Below are positions 45,822 to 54,988 of a DNA stretch of 64,000 nucleotides, piece by piece (the stretch's first letter is position 1; each line of letters opens with the position of its first letter). Where the stretch lies: assembly GCA_029688995.1 (NCBI GenBank), contig JARULA010000002.1:62001-126000 (forward strand). The letters are read 5' to 3'. Both the position numbers and the translations under genes were made by a program. The notes under the pieces are model-generated. The model had not been told where the DNA came from. It did no database searches and worked only from the letters and a program-made list of their open reading frames with translations. This DNA is from Marinilabiliaceae bacterium ANBcel2 (GTDB taxonomy: Bacteria; Bacteroidota; Bacteroidia; Bacteroidales; Marinilabiliaceae).

Positions 45822-46385
45822 ATGGAAGAAGATGTAACGTTAACAATGGAAGTAACTACCGAAAAGATGGACAAAGCAATTGAACATCTTGAACGAGAAA
45901 TCGGGAAAGTACGTGCAGGAAAGGCCAGTCCAAAAATACTAGAAACTGTATTGGTTGATTATTACGGCTCGATGACACCCTTGTCACAAGTTGCTAATAT
46001 CAACACACCCGATGCCCGAACAATTGCTGTTCAACCCTGGGAGAAATCGATGATCCCTGTTATTGAAAAAGCTATAATGGCTGCTAATTTAGGATTGAAT
46101 CCTGATAATAACGGTGAAATTATAAGAATTAATATTCCTCCCCTATCAGAGGAGAGAAGAAAAGAGCTTGTTAAACTTGTTAAAAAAATTGGAGAAGACT
46201 CACGAATAGGGATAAGAAATGCTCGTCGTGAAGCAATTGATGAGTTTAAACAATTAAAGAAAAAAGGGCTTCCCGAAGATGTGGAGAAAGATGCCGAAGA
46301 AGAGGTTCAAAAGTTAACGGATGACTATTCAAAAAAGATAGAGAAAATAATGGAAGAAAAAGAGAAGGATATTATGACTGTATAA
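45822..46385 (+). CDS. frr: Ribosome recycling factor
   Basis: RRF splits the post-termination ribosome together with EF-G. At 187 residues it has the usual length. Features: V-R-A-G-K-A-S-P in the first helix, Y-Y-G-S-M-T-P-L-S-Q-V-A-N-I, A-I-M-A-A-N-L-G-L-N-P, I-P-P-L-S-E-E-R-R-K-E-L-V-K, and the helix A-R-R-E-A-I-D-E. The pyrH gene, common upstream of frr in other bacteria, is absent here. Confidence 0.97.
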   Translation: MEEDVTLTMEVTTEKMDKAIEHLEREIGKVRAGKASPKILETVLVDYYGSMTPLSQVANINTPDARTIAVQPWEKSMIPVIEKAIMAANLGLNPDNNGEIIRINIPPLSEERRKELVKLVKKIGEDSRIGIRNARREAIDEFKQLKKKGLPEDVEKDAEEEVQKLTDDYSKKIEKIMEEKEKDIMTV

Positions 46386-46542
46386 AACAATATAAGTCAA
46401 TAGTTAACACTCTTTTTTTAAAAAAAATATTTGACAATATTTTTATTCTTAACCCACTTATCTTAAGAATATTGCTTAAGTAATTAATATAAAATTAATG
46501 TATATCTAAGAGTAATTACCAATAGCAATTAAGAAAAAAATA

Positions 46543-46581
46543 AAGGTGTGAACATATTTTTACACTACACATTCACACCTT
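46543..46581 (-). terminator. Terminator hairpin 1 between frr and tyrS (fits tyrS)
   Basis: AAGGTGTGAA and TTCACACCTT form a 10-base stem around a 19-base loop. On the minus strand the stem is followed by a T-rich run (TTTATTTTTTT), whereas the plus strand has none. It therefore best ends tyrS, although it lies further from tyrS than hairpin 2. Confidence 0.7.
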
Positions 46582-46590
46582 ACATAATCA

Positions 46591-46636
46591 AACAGCCCGG
46601 CTGAGCATTTTTAACTCAACCGGGCTGTTATTTTTT
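46591..46636 (+). terminator. Terminator hairpin 2 between frr and tyrS (fits frr)
   Basis: AACAGCCCGGCTGAG pairs with CTCAACCGGGCTGTT with one mismatch (stem 46591-46605 and 46615-46629), followed on the plus strand by TATTTTTT. The T run makes it a plus-strand terminator for frr. Confidence 0.8.
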
Positions 46637-46641
46637 ACCAA

Positions 46642-47934
46642 TTAAACAGCAACAATTAAAGAGTATCTCTTTTTACCTTTTTGTACCAAAATATACTTCT
46701 CATTTAAAAGATAGCTCATATCTACTACAAACTCTATATCAGAGACCTTCTCTTTATTAATACTAACTCCTCCACCGGTAACTGTTCTTCGGGCCTCTCC
46801 TTTAGAACCAAAAATAGTAGTGACCCCTGCTGTTAAATCCAAAATTTTTATTCCCTCTTTCAATTGATCTTTAGAAATCTCGAAAAGTGGAACACCATCA
46901 AATACCGATAACAGTGTCTTCTCATCCATCTTTTTCAACGAATCGGTAGTTCCTTTACCAAAAAGAATATTAGATGCCTCAACAGCAACCTCCCAGGATT
47001 CGCGATCATGAACCATTATTGTAACTTCCCTGGCAAGCTCTTTTTGTAAAAGCCTCATATGAGGAGCCTCTTTATGTTTATCAAGCAGTTCATCAATCTC
47101 CTTTTTCTCAAGTAAAGTAAAAATTTTTATATATTTTTCTGCATCGCTATCTGAGCAATTAAGCCAAAATTGATAAAATTCATACGGAGTGGTACGTTGG
47201 GGGTCTAACCAAACATTTCCTGCCTCGGTTTTCCCAAATTTGCCACCATCTGCCTTGGTTATTAAAGGACAGGTTAAAGCGTAAGCCTCACCCCCGGAAA
47301 TTCGCCGAATCATCTCTGTTCCGGTTGTAATATTACCCCACTGATCAGATCCGCCCATCTGTAGTTTACACCCCTCCTTATTATAGAGATGCAAAAAATC
47401 ATATCCCTGTACCAATTGATAGGTAAACTCAGTAAAAGAGAGACCTTCTTTAGAATCTCCACCTATCCGTTTCTTTACAGAATCTTTTGACATCATATAA
47501 TTGACCGTTATATGTTTTCCCACATCACGAATAAACTCCAGAAATGAGAAATCTTTCATCCAGTCATAATTATTAACCATTAATGCTCTATTGTCAGCAT
47601 CACTGTGAAAATCCAAAAAACGGCTAAGTTGATTTTTAATACTCTCCTGGTTATGCCTCAATGTTGGCTCATCAAGCAAATTCCTCTCGGATGATTTCAT
47701 AGAGGGATCACCTATCATTCCGGTAGCCCCACCAACTAAAACAACAGGACGATGACCTGCTACCTGCAAATGTTTTAACATCATAACGCTAACCAGATGT
47801 CCAATATGTAGAGAATCAGCTGTGGGATCAATTCCAACATATGCAGATGTCATCTCTTTTTGTAACTGCTCATCTGTTCCGGGCATGATATCATGTACCA
47901 TCCCCCTCCATTGTAGTTCTTCAACAAAGTTCAT
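46642..47934 (-). CDS. tyrS: Tyrosyl-tRNA synthetase
   Basis: This class I synthetase charges tRNA-Tyr. Numbered from an ATG two codons upstream, it has H45-I-G-H48 and K234-F-G-K-T instead of the common K-M-S-K-S, as is typical for this enzyme. The [10 protein letters not shown] motif is present and the C-terminal S4-type domain runs from about residue 365 (G-V-S-I-N-K-E-K-V). I chose the second Met (M-N-F-V-E-E) as the start. It is monocistronic; a possible -7 box (TATCTTTG on the minus strand, 48109-48116) lies inside the end of the gene upstream. Confidence 0.96.
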   Translation of the reverse strand: MNFVEELQWRGMVHDIMPGTDEQLQKEMTSAYVGIDPTADSLHIGHLVSVMMLKHLQVAGHRPVVLVGGATGMIGDPSMKSSERNLLDEPTLRHNQESIKNQLSRFLDFHSDADNRALMVNNYDWMKDFSFLEFIRDVGKHITVNYMMSKDSVKKRIGGDSKEGLSFTEFTYQLVQGYDFLHLYNKEGCKLQMGGSDQWGNITTGTEMIRRISGGEAYALTCPLITKADGGKFGKTEAGNVWLDPQRTTPYEFYQFWLNCSDSDAEKYIKIFTLLEKKEIDELLDKHKEAPHMRLLQKELAREVTIMVHDRESWEVAVEASNILFGKGTTDSLKKMDEKTLLSVFDGVPLFEISKDQLKEGIKILDLTAGVTTIFGSKGEARRTVTGGGVSINKEKVSDIEFVVDMSYLLNEKYILVQKGKKRYSLIVAV

Positions 47935-48132
47935 CTTCATTTGAAAATTAATTATTTTAATTGTTGGCCAAATAAATCACTAATTGAGTTAATCAACTAT
48001 TGATCGCAATAGCCAATTTTTTTCATGAAAGGATTTGACACTGCTTTTATGAGAAATTTATTCACTCATTAAACTTCAGTATCTATTTTAGATAACTAAA
48101 ACAGTTTGCAAAGATATAAAAAAGAGTGATTT

Positions 48133-48666
48133 CTATGATAGATAAGGAAACGACTCTTTAAACTCTTCAAGATCTAAAATAAGATGATCCATACTAATAT
48201 TTATTTTAGCAAGCACAAAAGGAACAACATCACTAACCGTTCGGTATAAAAGGGAGTTATCTGTTATATCCTCACTAAAAATTCTCTCTTTTAATCCAAC
48301 CGAATCTATAATAATCAATATCACGCCTAAAAAAAATGCAGCCTTAAATATAGCAAAGAGAGCACCTGCTATTCTGTTCAACCACCCTAAAGCAACAGCT
48401 TTCATAAGGGCATCAATTGCATTGGCGACAATATGAACTACTATAACTGCAGCAATAAAAACAATTATAAAGGAGATTGTAGAGATATAACGCTGTTTAA
48501 TAACTCCTTCTAACAAACCTGCGGCTAAATCAGAAAAAACAACTGCTGCGGCAACACCCAAAATAAGAGCTGCCAAAGATGCTAACTCTTTAACAAAGCC
48601 ATTTTTTAATCCTTTCAGGCAAAATAGAAGAAGAATAATAAGCACTACTATATCAAAAACAACCAT
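48133..48666 (-). CDS. CvpA-family membrane protein
   Basis: This 177-residue protein has four predicted membrane helices (about 3-20, 28-50, 65-85 and 105-125) and the family start V-F-D-I-V-V-L-I-I-L-L-L-F-C-L-K-G-L-K-N-G-F-V-K-E-L split across the first helix and loop. CvpA is needed for colicin V production in E. coli and for envelope homeostasis, but its molecular action is unknown. It is divergent from the GH3-like gene, with its own promoter. Confidence 0.9.
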   Translation of the reverse strand: MVVFDIVVLIILLLFCLKGLKNGFVKELASLAALILGVAAAVVFSDLAAGLLEGVIKQRYISTISFIIVFIAAVIVVHIVANAIDALMKAVALGWLNRIAGALFAIFKAAFFLGVILIIIDSVGLKERIFSEDITDNSLLYRTVSDVVPFVLAKINISMDHLILDLEEFKESFPYLS

Positions 48667-48705
48667 TTTACTATTTTGTTATAAATCATACTAAAATTAA
48701 AACAA

Positions 48706-48734
48706 CAAATTTATAACAAATATCTGTTGGACAA
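48706..48734 (-). promoter_or_regulatory. Promoter of the cvpA-like gene
   Basis: On the minus strand TTG (48734-48732) is followed after 18 bases by TAAATTTG (48713-48706), a full consensus match. The element is ~40 bases before the start codon. Confidence 0.65.
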
Positions 48735-48781
48735 AACCATACCTCGGTTAATACAAAGTGGATACATAAAACAATTTTATT

Positions 48782-48789
48782 TATATTTG
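48782..48789 (+). promoter_or_regulatory. -7 element of the GH3-like operon
   Basis: TATATTTG matches the Bacteroidota -7 box 24 bases before the GH3-like start. The -33 region has GTG rather than TTG, so the promoter is incomplete by strict consensus. Confidence 0.55.
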
Positions 48790-48813
48790 CCCAGAAAATA
48801 AAAGGAACTTTAT

Positions 48814-50325
48814 ATGCCGATTTTTAACAATATTTTTTCCTTTCTGCATTCAGGACGTCTTAATGAAATTAAGCATTTTAAGTCTAACCCGGGGGAAGTA
48901 CAGCAGGAGCAGTTTGAAAAACTTATAGCAAAAGCAAAACACACTCAAATTGGAAAAGAGTTTGAGTTCTCATCGATAAACTCGCCTGAAATATTTAAAG
49001 AGAGAGTTCCGGTAAGCGACTATGACGATATAATGCCTAAAATTATAAGGTTAAGGCAGGGAGAAAAGAATCTTTTATGGCCAGGGGAGATAAAATGGTT
49101 TGCCAAAAGTTCAGGTACTACATCCACAAGGAGCAAATTTATTCCTATATCAAAGGAGGCTCTTGAGAATTGCCATTATCAGGGAGGAAGAGATACATTA
49201 GTAATATATAACCATCTATTACCTAACAATAAGCTTTTTTCGGGTAAAACACTTACCCTTGGAGGAAGCAACCAGATAAACAGTTTTAGTAACGACTCAT
49301 TTTATGGCGATCTATCTGCTATCTTAATTGACAATCTCCCCTTTTGGACAAGCTTTGTTCGTACGCCGGGACGTGAGGTTGCTCTAATGGAAGAGTGGGA
49401 AGAAAAGTTAAAACTTATTACCGAAATTGCTGTAAAGGAGAATGTGACAGCTTTTGCCGGAGTCCCCTCCTGGTTTTTAGTTTTAATAAAAAATGTTTTA
49501 GATTATACGGGAAAAAAATGCTTAACAGAAATATGGCCCAATCTGGAGCTTTTTATTCACGGAGGTGTTAGCTTTACACCTTACAAAACACAATACGCCG
49601 ACCTTATTCCATCTTCTAAGATGAATTATATGGAGACTTATAATGCATCTGAAGGATTCTTTGCAATGCAAGACGATCTATCTGATCAGGGAATGTTATT
49701 AATGCTGGATTATGGCGTCTTTTATGAGTTTATGCCCCTTTCGGAATCTGGCAAAAAGCATCCTAAAACATATACCATAGAAGAAGTTGAAGTAGATGAG
49801 GATTATGCAATGATTATTTCAACTAACGGAGGACTGTGGAGATATCTTATAGGCGACACAGTCAGATTTGCATCTAAGTTTCCACACAAAATTGTGATCT
49901 CGGGCAGAACAAAACATTTTATCAATGCTTTTGGAGAAGAGGTTATGATTGAAAATGCAGAAAATGCTCTGGACAAGGCCTGCGAAGAGACAGGGGCAAA
50001 AATAAAAGAGTATACTGCAGCTCCGGTTTATATGGGAAGTGATGCAAAAGGGGCACATGAGTGGCTAATTGAGTTTGAAAAAGAGCCCAAAAGCAAAGAG
50101 CACTTTATAAATACTTTAGATAGCACATTAAGAGAGGTTAACAGTGATTATGATGCTAAAAGATATAAAGATTTGACACTTATTTTACCCACTCTGGTAA
50201 CTGCACGTAAAAATCTCTTTTTTGACTGGCTCAAAAAGAACAATAAACTGGGAGGGCAACATAAAGTTCCCAGATTATCAAATGATCGAAAATTTATTGA
50301 TGATATAATAAATATGAATAGATAG
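48814..50325 (+). CDS. GH3-family (auxin-responsive promoter-like) adenylating enzyme
   Basis: This 503-residue member of the ANL-like GH3 family is a putative acyl-acid amido synthetase. ATP-binding motifs are seen: F-A-K-S-S-G-T-T-S-T-R-S-K-F-I-P, Y-M-E-T-Y-N-A-S-E-G-F-F-A and Y-L-I-G-D-T-V-R-F. Plant homologues join amino acids to auxin or jasmonate, but Bacteroidota homologues have no established substrate. It begins a plus-strand run: a deoxynucleoside kinase gene starts 8 bases after its stop. Confidence 0.92.
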   Translation: MPIFNNIFSFLHSGRLNEIKHFKSNPGEVQQEQFEKLIAKAKHTQIGKEFEFSSINSPEIFKERVPVSDYDDIMPKIIRLRQGEKNLLWPGEIKWFAKSSGTTSTRSKFIPISKEALENCHYQGGRDTLVIYNHLLPNNKLFSGKTLTLGGSNQINSFSNDSFYGDLSAILIDNLPFWTSFVRTPGREVALMEEWEEKLKLITEIAVKENVTAFAGVPSWFLVLIKNVLDYTGKKCLTEIWPNLELFIHGGVSFTPYKTQYADLIPSSKMNYMETYNASEGFFAMQDDLSDQGMLLMLDYGVFYEFMPLSESGKKHPKTYTIEEVEVDEDYAMIISTNGGLWRYLIGDTVRFASKFPHKIVISGRTKHFINAFGEEVMIENAENALDKACEETGAKIKEYTAAPVYMGSDAKGAHEWLIEFEKEPKSKEHFINTLDSTLREVNSDYDAKRYKDLTLILPTLVTARKNLFFDWLKKNNKLGGQHKVPRLSNDRKFIDDIINMNR

Positions 50326-50333
50326 TTAGATAT

Positions 50334-50960
50334 ATGCATATAGCAATAGCAGGAAATATTGGATCCGGAAAAACCTCTTTAACCAGACTACTCTCTAATC
50401 ATTACGGATGGGAAGCACACTATGAGGAGGTAGAAGAAAACCCTTATCTTGCTGATTTCTATGAAGAGATGAAAAGATGGTCGTTTCATCTGCAAATTTC
50501 ATTTTTAAACAAACGATTCGAAAAAATAGTAAAAATAAGAGACTCCTCGAATACTGTTGTTCAGGACAGAACAATTTATGAAGATGCCTATATATTTGCA
50601 GCAAACCTTTTTGATATGGGATTAATGAGCAGTCGTGATTATAATACTTATCTTTCGCTATTCAATTTAATGAATAGATTAATAAAACCACCTGATCTCT
50701 TAATTTATCTACAAGCATCGGTACCTACTCTTGTAAAACAGATAGAGTTAAGGGGAAGACCTTACGAAACTTCAATCAGACTTGATTATCTAAAAAATTT
50801 GAATGAACGATACGAAGCCTGGAAAAAGAGCTATAAAAAAGGGAATATATTACAGGTTAATATTGATGAAAACGATTTTGTAAAAGATAGTACGGCTTTA
50901 AACAGAGTTTTCAACAAAATAGACGGTAAATTACATGGTTTATTTAACAATATAACTTAA
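50334..50960 (+). CDS. Deoxynucleoside kinase
   Basis: This 208-residue kinase phosphorylates deoxynucleosides (dNK/dGK/dCK fold). The P-loop is G7-N-I-G-S-G-K-T, the E-R-S-like motif is Q-D-R-T-I-Y-E-D-A, and the LID contains arginine-rich R-G-R-P-Y-E. Substrate specificity (dA, dG, dC) cannot be set by sight. Gaps of 8 and 10 bases on either side suggest it is in the same transcript as the GH3-like and DUF4271 genes. Confidence 0.9.
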   Translation: MHIAIAGNIGSGKTSLTRLLSNHYGWEAHYEEVEENPYLADFYEEMKRWSFHLQISFLNKRFEKIVKIRDSSNTVVQDRTIYEDAYIFAANLFDMGLMSSRDYNTYLSLFNLMNRLIKPPDLLIYLQASVPTLVKQIELRGRPYETSIRLDYLKNLNERYEAWKKSYKKGNILQVNIDENDFVKDSTALNRVFNKIDGKLHGLFNNIT

Positions 50961-50970
50961 CCGTTTACTG

Positions 50971-51879
50971 ATGAGCGAATTGTATCAAAATATGAGCAGT
51001 AAACTAAACCGAAATGATTCGGTTAACCTCTATCTTAAAGAGGGTAATTATCCATATACCGATTGGGATTGGCAAATATTTAAAGATGATAACCCTAAAA
51101 CAGAATATTTTACTGAGATAAGTGATGAGGTAAAGGATAGCCAAAGAATAGCTATACCTGACTCTGAAAAAAAGGGTGTTGATAGTTTAATAACAGAGAG
51201 TGAGCCAGTGTCGAAAGAGTCACAATTAAAACAAGATGAAGTGCCAGCAGATAGCTGGATCTCTTTAACTATTCTAATTGCTGTAATCTTAGTAGGGACA
51301 GCAAGAGTACTCTCTCAAAAATATTTTAAAACCATAGTGCAGATACCTCTCTTCCCAAATAGTTTAAACAAAACATCTTCAACAAATGCATCCAACTTTG
51401 CACCATCACTGTTAGCCAACTTTATATTCTATTTTAACAGTTCGGTTTTTATCTCACAAATAATAACGCTGCTGGAAAGAGATTTTTTTAATATTTCCGA
51501 TATATATATGGTGCCGGCAATATTTCTCTTTCTATTTACTCTATTTACAGCAAAAAAACTGTTATATAAAATTACAGGCTACATATTTAACACATCAAAA
51601 GAGATTAATAGCCACTTAAGCTACGTATCGGCATCAAATAAAGCTTTTGGAATATACCTGCTACCAGTTATAATCTTAATTCCATTTACTGATCATCTTA
51701 TAAGTGAACTGCTAATAAGAGGGGGAATACTAATCTTTATCATCCTATATCTTATACAGTTAGCAAGAGGAATATCTATTAATATAACTAATATTCTTTC
51801 AGGTTATTACATTATTTTGTATCTTTGTGCCCTTGAAATTTTGCCATTAGCCTTACTATATAAGGTACTGTTCGGTTAA
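50971..51879 (+). CDS. DUF4271 family membrane protein
   Basis: This 302-residue protein has a hydrophilic N-terminus of about 95 residues, acidic and rich in Glu/Asp/Lys, followed by about six membrane helices (from W-I-S-L-T-I-L-I-A-V-I-L near residue 98 onward). The family DUF4271 is uncharacterised and in Bacteroidota usually lies directly upstream of hemD, as here. No catalytic motif is evident. A link with heme synthesis or an envelope process is inferred from position only. Confidence 0.82.
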   Translation: MSELYQNMSSKLNRNDSVNLYLKEGNYPYTDWDWQIFKDDNPKTEYFTEISDEVKDSQRIAIPDSEKKGVDSLITESEPVSKESQLKQDEVPADSWISLTILIAVILVGTARVLSQKYFKTIVQIPLFPNSLNKTSSTNASNFAPSLLANFIFYFNSSVFISQIITLLERDFFNISDIYMVPAIFLFLFTLFTAKKLLYKITGYIFNTSKEINSHLSYVSASNKAFGIYLLPVIILIPFTDHLISELLIRGGILIFIILYLIQLARGISINITNILSGYYIILYLCALEILPLALLYKVLFG

Positions 51880-51923
51880 GAACAGATGTAGTTCTATTTT
51901 TGTTGAACTAAAACTGTAGCACA

Positions 51924-52670
51924 TTGAAAATCAAAAAAATTCTGGTTTCACAACCAAAGCCCAGCACGTCGAAGTCGCCTTACTTTGAACTGGCCGAAAA
52001 AAACAATGTAAAAATCGACTTTCGTCCATTCATTCAAGTTAAAGGTATTGATACAAAAGATTTTCGCAAACAAAAAATTGATATTTTAGATCACTCAGCA
52101 GTAATATTTACCAGCAGGACTGCCATTGATCACTTCTTTAGAATATGTGAAGAGACCAGAGTAAGTGTTCCTGATGATATGAAATATTTTTGCATTTCTG
52201 AGGCAACAGCATTCTATCTGCAAAAATATATTGTCTATCGAAAAAGAAAGATCTTTTACTCAACAGGAAAATTTCCCGATTTAGTTGAGATCATAAAAAA
52301 ACATAAACAGGAGACATTTCTGGTACCACTGTCAAACATCCATAAACAGGAGATCCCTGATTTGCTTGACAAAGCTAAGATAAAATATACAAAAGCAATT
52401 TTATATCGCACTGTAAGCAGTGATTTAAGTGATATAAAAGAGATTAATTACGATATGCTCGTATTTTTTAGTCCGTCAGGAATAAAATCTCTATTTCAAA
52501 ATTTTCCCGATTTTAAGCAAGATAATATAGTAATTGCATCATTCGGACCCGCAACAGCAAAGGCTGTTACAGAGGCAGGCTTAAGACTTGATCTTAAAGC
52601 ACCACTACCAAAAGCCCCCTCAATGACAGCTGCGCTAGAAATGTATATTAAAGAGCATAATAAAAAATAA
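51924..52670 (+). CDS. hemD: Uroporphyrinogen-III synthase
   Basis: This 248-residue enzyme closes and flips the D ring of hydroxymethylbilane in heme/siroheme synthesis. Sequence is usually poorly conserved; seen here are L-V-S-Q-P-K near the start, I-F-T-S-R-T-A-I-D-H, L-Y-R-T-V, F-F-S-P-S-G and F-G-P-A-T-A-K-A. Translation starts at TTG (first residues M-K-I-K-K-I-L-V-S), since no ATG is nearby. TATTTTTG at 51895-51902 resembles an internal -7 box. A terminator follows. Confidence 0.88.
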   Translation: MKIKKILVSQPKPSTSKSPYFELAEKNNVKIDFRPFIQVKGIDTKDFRKQKIDILDHSAVIFTSRTAIDHFFRICEETRVSVPDDMKYFCISEATAFYLQKYIVYRKRKIFYSTGKFPDLVEIIKKHKQETFLVPLSNIHKQEIPDLLDKAKIKYTKAILYRTVSSDLSDIKEINYDMLVFFSPSGIKSLFQNFPDFKQDNIVIASFGPATAKAVTEAGLRLDLKAPLPKAPSMTAALEMYIKEHNKK

Positions 52671-52693
52671 TAGCTAATTTTTTATTATATTAT

Positions 52694-52728
52694 AAAACAC
52701 TCCCATTAAAAATGAGGAGTGTTTTTTT
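52694..52728 (+). terminator. Terminator after hemD
   Basis: AAAACACTCC(C)ATT pairs with AATGAGGAGTGTTTT (one bulge), followed by T-run TTTT. It closes the GH3-like to hemD run, before the rnpA promoter. Confidence 0.85.
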
Positions 52729-52762
52729 ATTAATTTATTGTAAGGTATCAGATTGAAGTAAA

Positions 52763-52791
52763 TTGCAGAAAAGAATATTTACATATCTTTA
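52763..52791 (+). promoter_or_regulatory. Likely rnpA promoter
   Basis: TTG (52763-52765), an 18-base spacer and TATCTTTA (52784-52791), one mismatch at the last base from TAnnTTTG. It stands 30 bases before the rnpA start. Confidence 0.55.
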
Positions 52792-52822
52792 CCGCTAATT
52801 TTATCGGTCATAGCATACAATA

Positions 52823-53203
52823 ATGACAAATAGCAAGTTAACATTAAAAAAAGATGAGAGAATAAAGAAAAAGAGAGAGAGTGACCTCCTTTTCAAAGAG
52901 GGTAAATCGACCTTTAGTTATCCACTAAAAGCAAAATACCTGCTAATTGATCGAAATATACCTCAATATTCCGCAAAAATAATGGTCTCAGTACCTAAAA
53001 AAAAGGTAAAAAGAGCATATAAAAGAAATCTTATTAGAAGAAGAGTAAAAGAGGCGTACCGCATAAACAAGGTTCAATTAAACAAAGCGATACCCCACGA
53101 TAAAACTTTACTTATCGCATTAATCTATATAAATAATGAAGCTGAAAAGTTTGAAACAATAGAGAAAGGGGTTTTAAAACTATTTAGTAAAATAGAGCTG
53201 TAA
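52823..53203 (+). CDS. rnpA: Ribonuclease P protein component
   Basis: This 126-residue basic protein assists the RNase P RNA in tRNA 5' maturation. The RNR motif region reads A-Y-K-R-N-L-I-R-R-R-V-K-E-A-Y-R, and S-V-P-K-K-K-V-K-R-A precedes it. Next comes yidD, the usual partner, but rpmH and yidC are not adjacent. The N-terminal K/R-rich leader is long. Confidence 0.93.
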   Translation: MTNSKLTLKKDERIKKKRESDLLFKEGKSTFSYPLKAKYLLIDRNIPQYSAKIMVSVPKKKVKRAYKRNLIRRRVKEAYRINKVQLNKAIPHDKTLLIALIYINNEAEKFETIEKGVLKLFSKIEL

Positions 53204-53265
53204 ATAGATGCCAGATTACATCTTTAAAATCAATCTAACATAAACGTTTAATTTAGATAAAACAG

Positions 53266-53511
53266 ATGATAAAACTAATAAATAACGTTTTAAAAAATAT
53301 ATTAATTGCACTATTAATAGTTCCAGTTAAACTATATCAATATATAATTTCACCTATGACCGGGCCATCATGCAGATACACTCCAACCTGTTCACAATAT
53401 ACAATTGAAGCACTCAAAAAACATGGCCCGTTTAAAGGATTTTGGCTGGCAATAAAGCGTATAGTATCATGTAACCCATGGGGTGGGAGCGGTTACGACC
53501 CGGTACCATAA
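53266..53511 (+). CDS. yidD: Membrane protein insertion efficiency factor YidD
   Basis: This 81-residue amphipathic protein helps YidC-mediated membrane insertion. The family signature is present: [22 protein letters not shown] split over a hairpin, [18 protein letters not shown] and G-G-S-G-Y-D-P-V-P at the end. It lies 62 bases after rnpA, as in most bacteria. Confidence 0.94.
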   Translation: MIKLINNVLKNILIALLIVPVKLYQYIISPMTGPSCRYTPTCSQYTIEALKKHGPFKGFWLAIKRIVSCNPWGGSGYDPVP

Positions 53512-53546
53512 ATAAATTAAAATAAAACAGTATAAATATTAATAGA

Positions 53547-54203
53547 ATGGTACCATTGATAGATATACACAATCACAAATCAATCACAAAAAAAGAGGTT
53601 ATATCAATCACAAATAATGAACTCTCTCATAGTGAGCCCAAAGATTTAGAAAACCAATTTTTCTCATCCGGACTGCATCCGTGGTATAATAAAACAGTGG
53701 AATCAATTAATCTTTTAAATAACATAACATCGCATAAAAACCTGTTAGCTATAGGAGAATGTGGATTAGATAAAATTAACGGTGCACCATTAAATATTCA
53801 GCAAATTATATTAAAAGAACATATCAAAATATCAGAGGCCTTGCAAAAACCACTGATTATTCATTGTGTAGGTTATTTCAATGAAATAATAGCATTAAAA
53901 AAAAGATTAAACCCATCACAAAAATGGATTATTCATGGATTTAAGGGGCATCCCCAATTAGCAAAACAGTTGTCGTCGATGGATATAATTCTCTCGTTTG
54001 GAGAGGCATTAGTTAAAGGAGATTATAAAGCAACTGCATCTTTAAATATCGTAAAAGAGAAGCTATTCTTCTTAGAGACAGACAGTAGTGATATTAACAT
54101 TGAAACTGTTTATCGTAAAGCTTCAAATGCTTTAAAAATTAAAGAGGAGGAGCTAAAAAAAATAATTAACTCAAATTTTATTTCTAATTTTACAGTTAAA
54201 TAA
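53547..54203 (+). CDS. TatD-family metal-dependent hydrolase
   Basis: This 218-residue TIM-barrel hydrolase keeps all metal ligands despite being shorter and more divergent than E. coli TatD (about 260 residues). They are H8-N-H10 (D-I-H-N-H), E71 (G-E-C-G-L-D), H106 (I-I-H-C), H130 (I-I-H-G-F) and D179 (L-E-T-D-S). Homologues have 3'-5' DNase or related activity. It overlaps no gene and precedes tcdA by 5 bases, so the two are likely co-transcribed. Confidence 0.85.
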   Translation: MVPLIDIHNHKSITKKEVISITNNELSHSEPKDLENQFFSSGLHPWYNKTVESINLLNNITSHKNLLAIGECGLDKINGAPLNIQQIILKEHIKISEALQKPLIIHCVGYFNEIIALKKRLNPSQKWIIHGFKGHPQLAKQLSSMDIILSFGEALVKGDYKATASLNIVKEKLFFLETDSSDINIETVYRKASNALKIKEEELKKIINSNFISNFTVK

Positions 54204-54208
54204 GTAAT

Positions 54209-54922
54209 ATGAGCTGGCAATCACGTACAGAGATAATCCTGGGAGTTGAAAATCTTTTAAAACTAAAAAAGTCACATATCCTGATTGCAGGAACAGGAGG
54301 AGTAGGTTCATGGGCAGCTGAAATACTTATTAGAAATGGTGTAGAGAAAATAACAATTGTTGACTCTGATAGGGTAAAACCCTCTAACAGAAACAGACAG
54401 TTACCGGCGCTAACAAGCACCGAAAACAAACCTAAAGTTGAAGTGATGAAGTCCAGATTGCTGGATATTAATCCAATGGCCAACATTATTACTCTTGAAT
54501 ATTTTTTAAAAGATGAGTTAATACCTGAACTGTTAAATGAAAAATTTGATTATGTTATAGATGCAATTGATACTCTATCACCTAAAGTATTTTTAATATA
54601 TCACAGTTTAGAAAAAAAGACTCCAATTATTTCAAGTATGGGTGCAGGTGGCAAAATAGAACCTTCTCTTGTACAGATAGATGACATTTCAAAATCTCAT
54701 AATTGTAAATTGGCAAGAATGGTTAGAAAAAGATTAACCAAACTAAAAATAAAAAAAGGATTTAATGTAGTTTACAGCCCGGAAAAAGTAAACAGCAACC
54801 ATCTAATTTTTACAAAAAATGAGCAGAATAAAAAAACAACAGTAGGGACTTTAAGTTATATGCCTGCTCTTTTTGGAATAACTGCAGCCTCAAAAGTTAT
54901 TCGTGACATCACTGATTTTTAA
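54209..54922 (+). CDS. tcdA: tRNA threonylcarbamoyladenosine dehydratase (TcdA-like, ThiF/E1 family)
   Basis: This 237-residue E1-like enzyme uses ATP to cyclise t6A37 in tRNA to ct6A. Motifs: nucleotide-binding I-A-G-T-G-G-V-G-S-W-A-A-E, D-S-D-R-V-K-P-S-N-R-N-R-Q, and D-A-I-D-T-L-S-P-K. It shares the t6A pathway with tsaB, encoded 11 kb to the left. ThiF/MoeB-type functions are less likely because the sequence has the short TcdA length and N-R-N-R-Q form. Confidence 0.9.
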   Translation: MSWQSRTEIILGVENLLKLKKSHILIAGTGGVGSWAAEILIRNGVEKITIVDSDRVKPSNRNRQLPALTSTENKPKVEVMKSRLLDINPMANIITLEYFLKDELIPELLNEKFDYVIDAIDTLSPKVFLIYHSLEKKTPIISSMGAGGKIEPSLVQIDDISKSHNCKLARMVRKRLTKLKIKKGFNVVYSPEKVNSNHLIFTKNEQNKKTTVGTLSYMPALFGITAASKVIRDITDF

Positions 54923-54988
54923 GTAATTTGAAAAGATATTACTATTTTTACATATAATTTTAACACTTTACATTAAACATACTTTATC

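Noticed and set aside
53266-53511. Missing rpmH and yidC around rnpA-yidD as a sign of rearrangement
   Set aside because: This layout after hemD is common in Bacteroidota as far as I know, so it is not treated as unusual.
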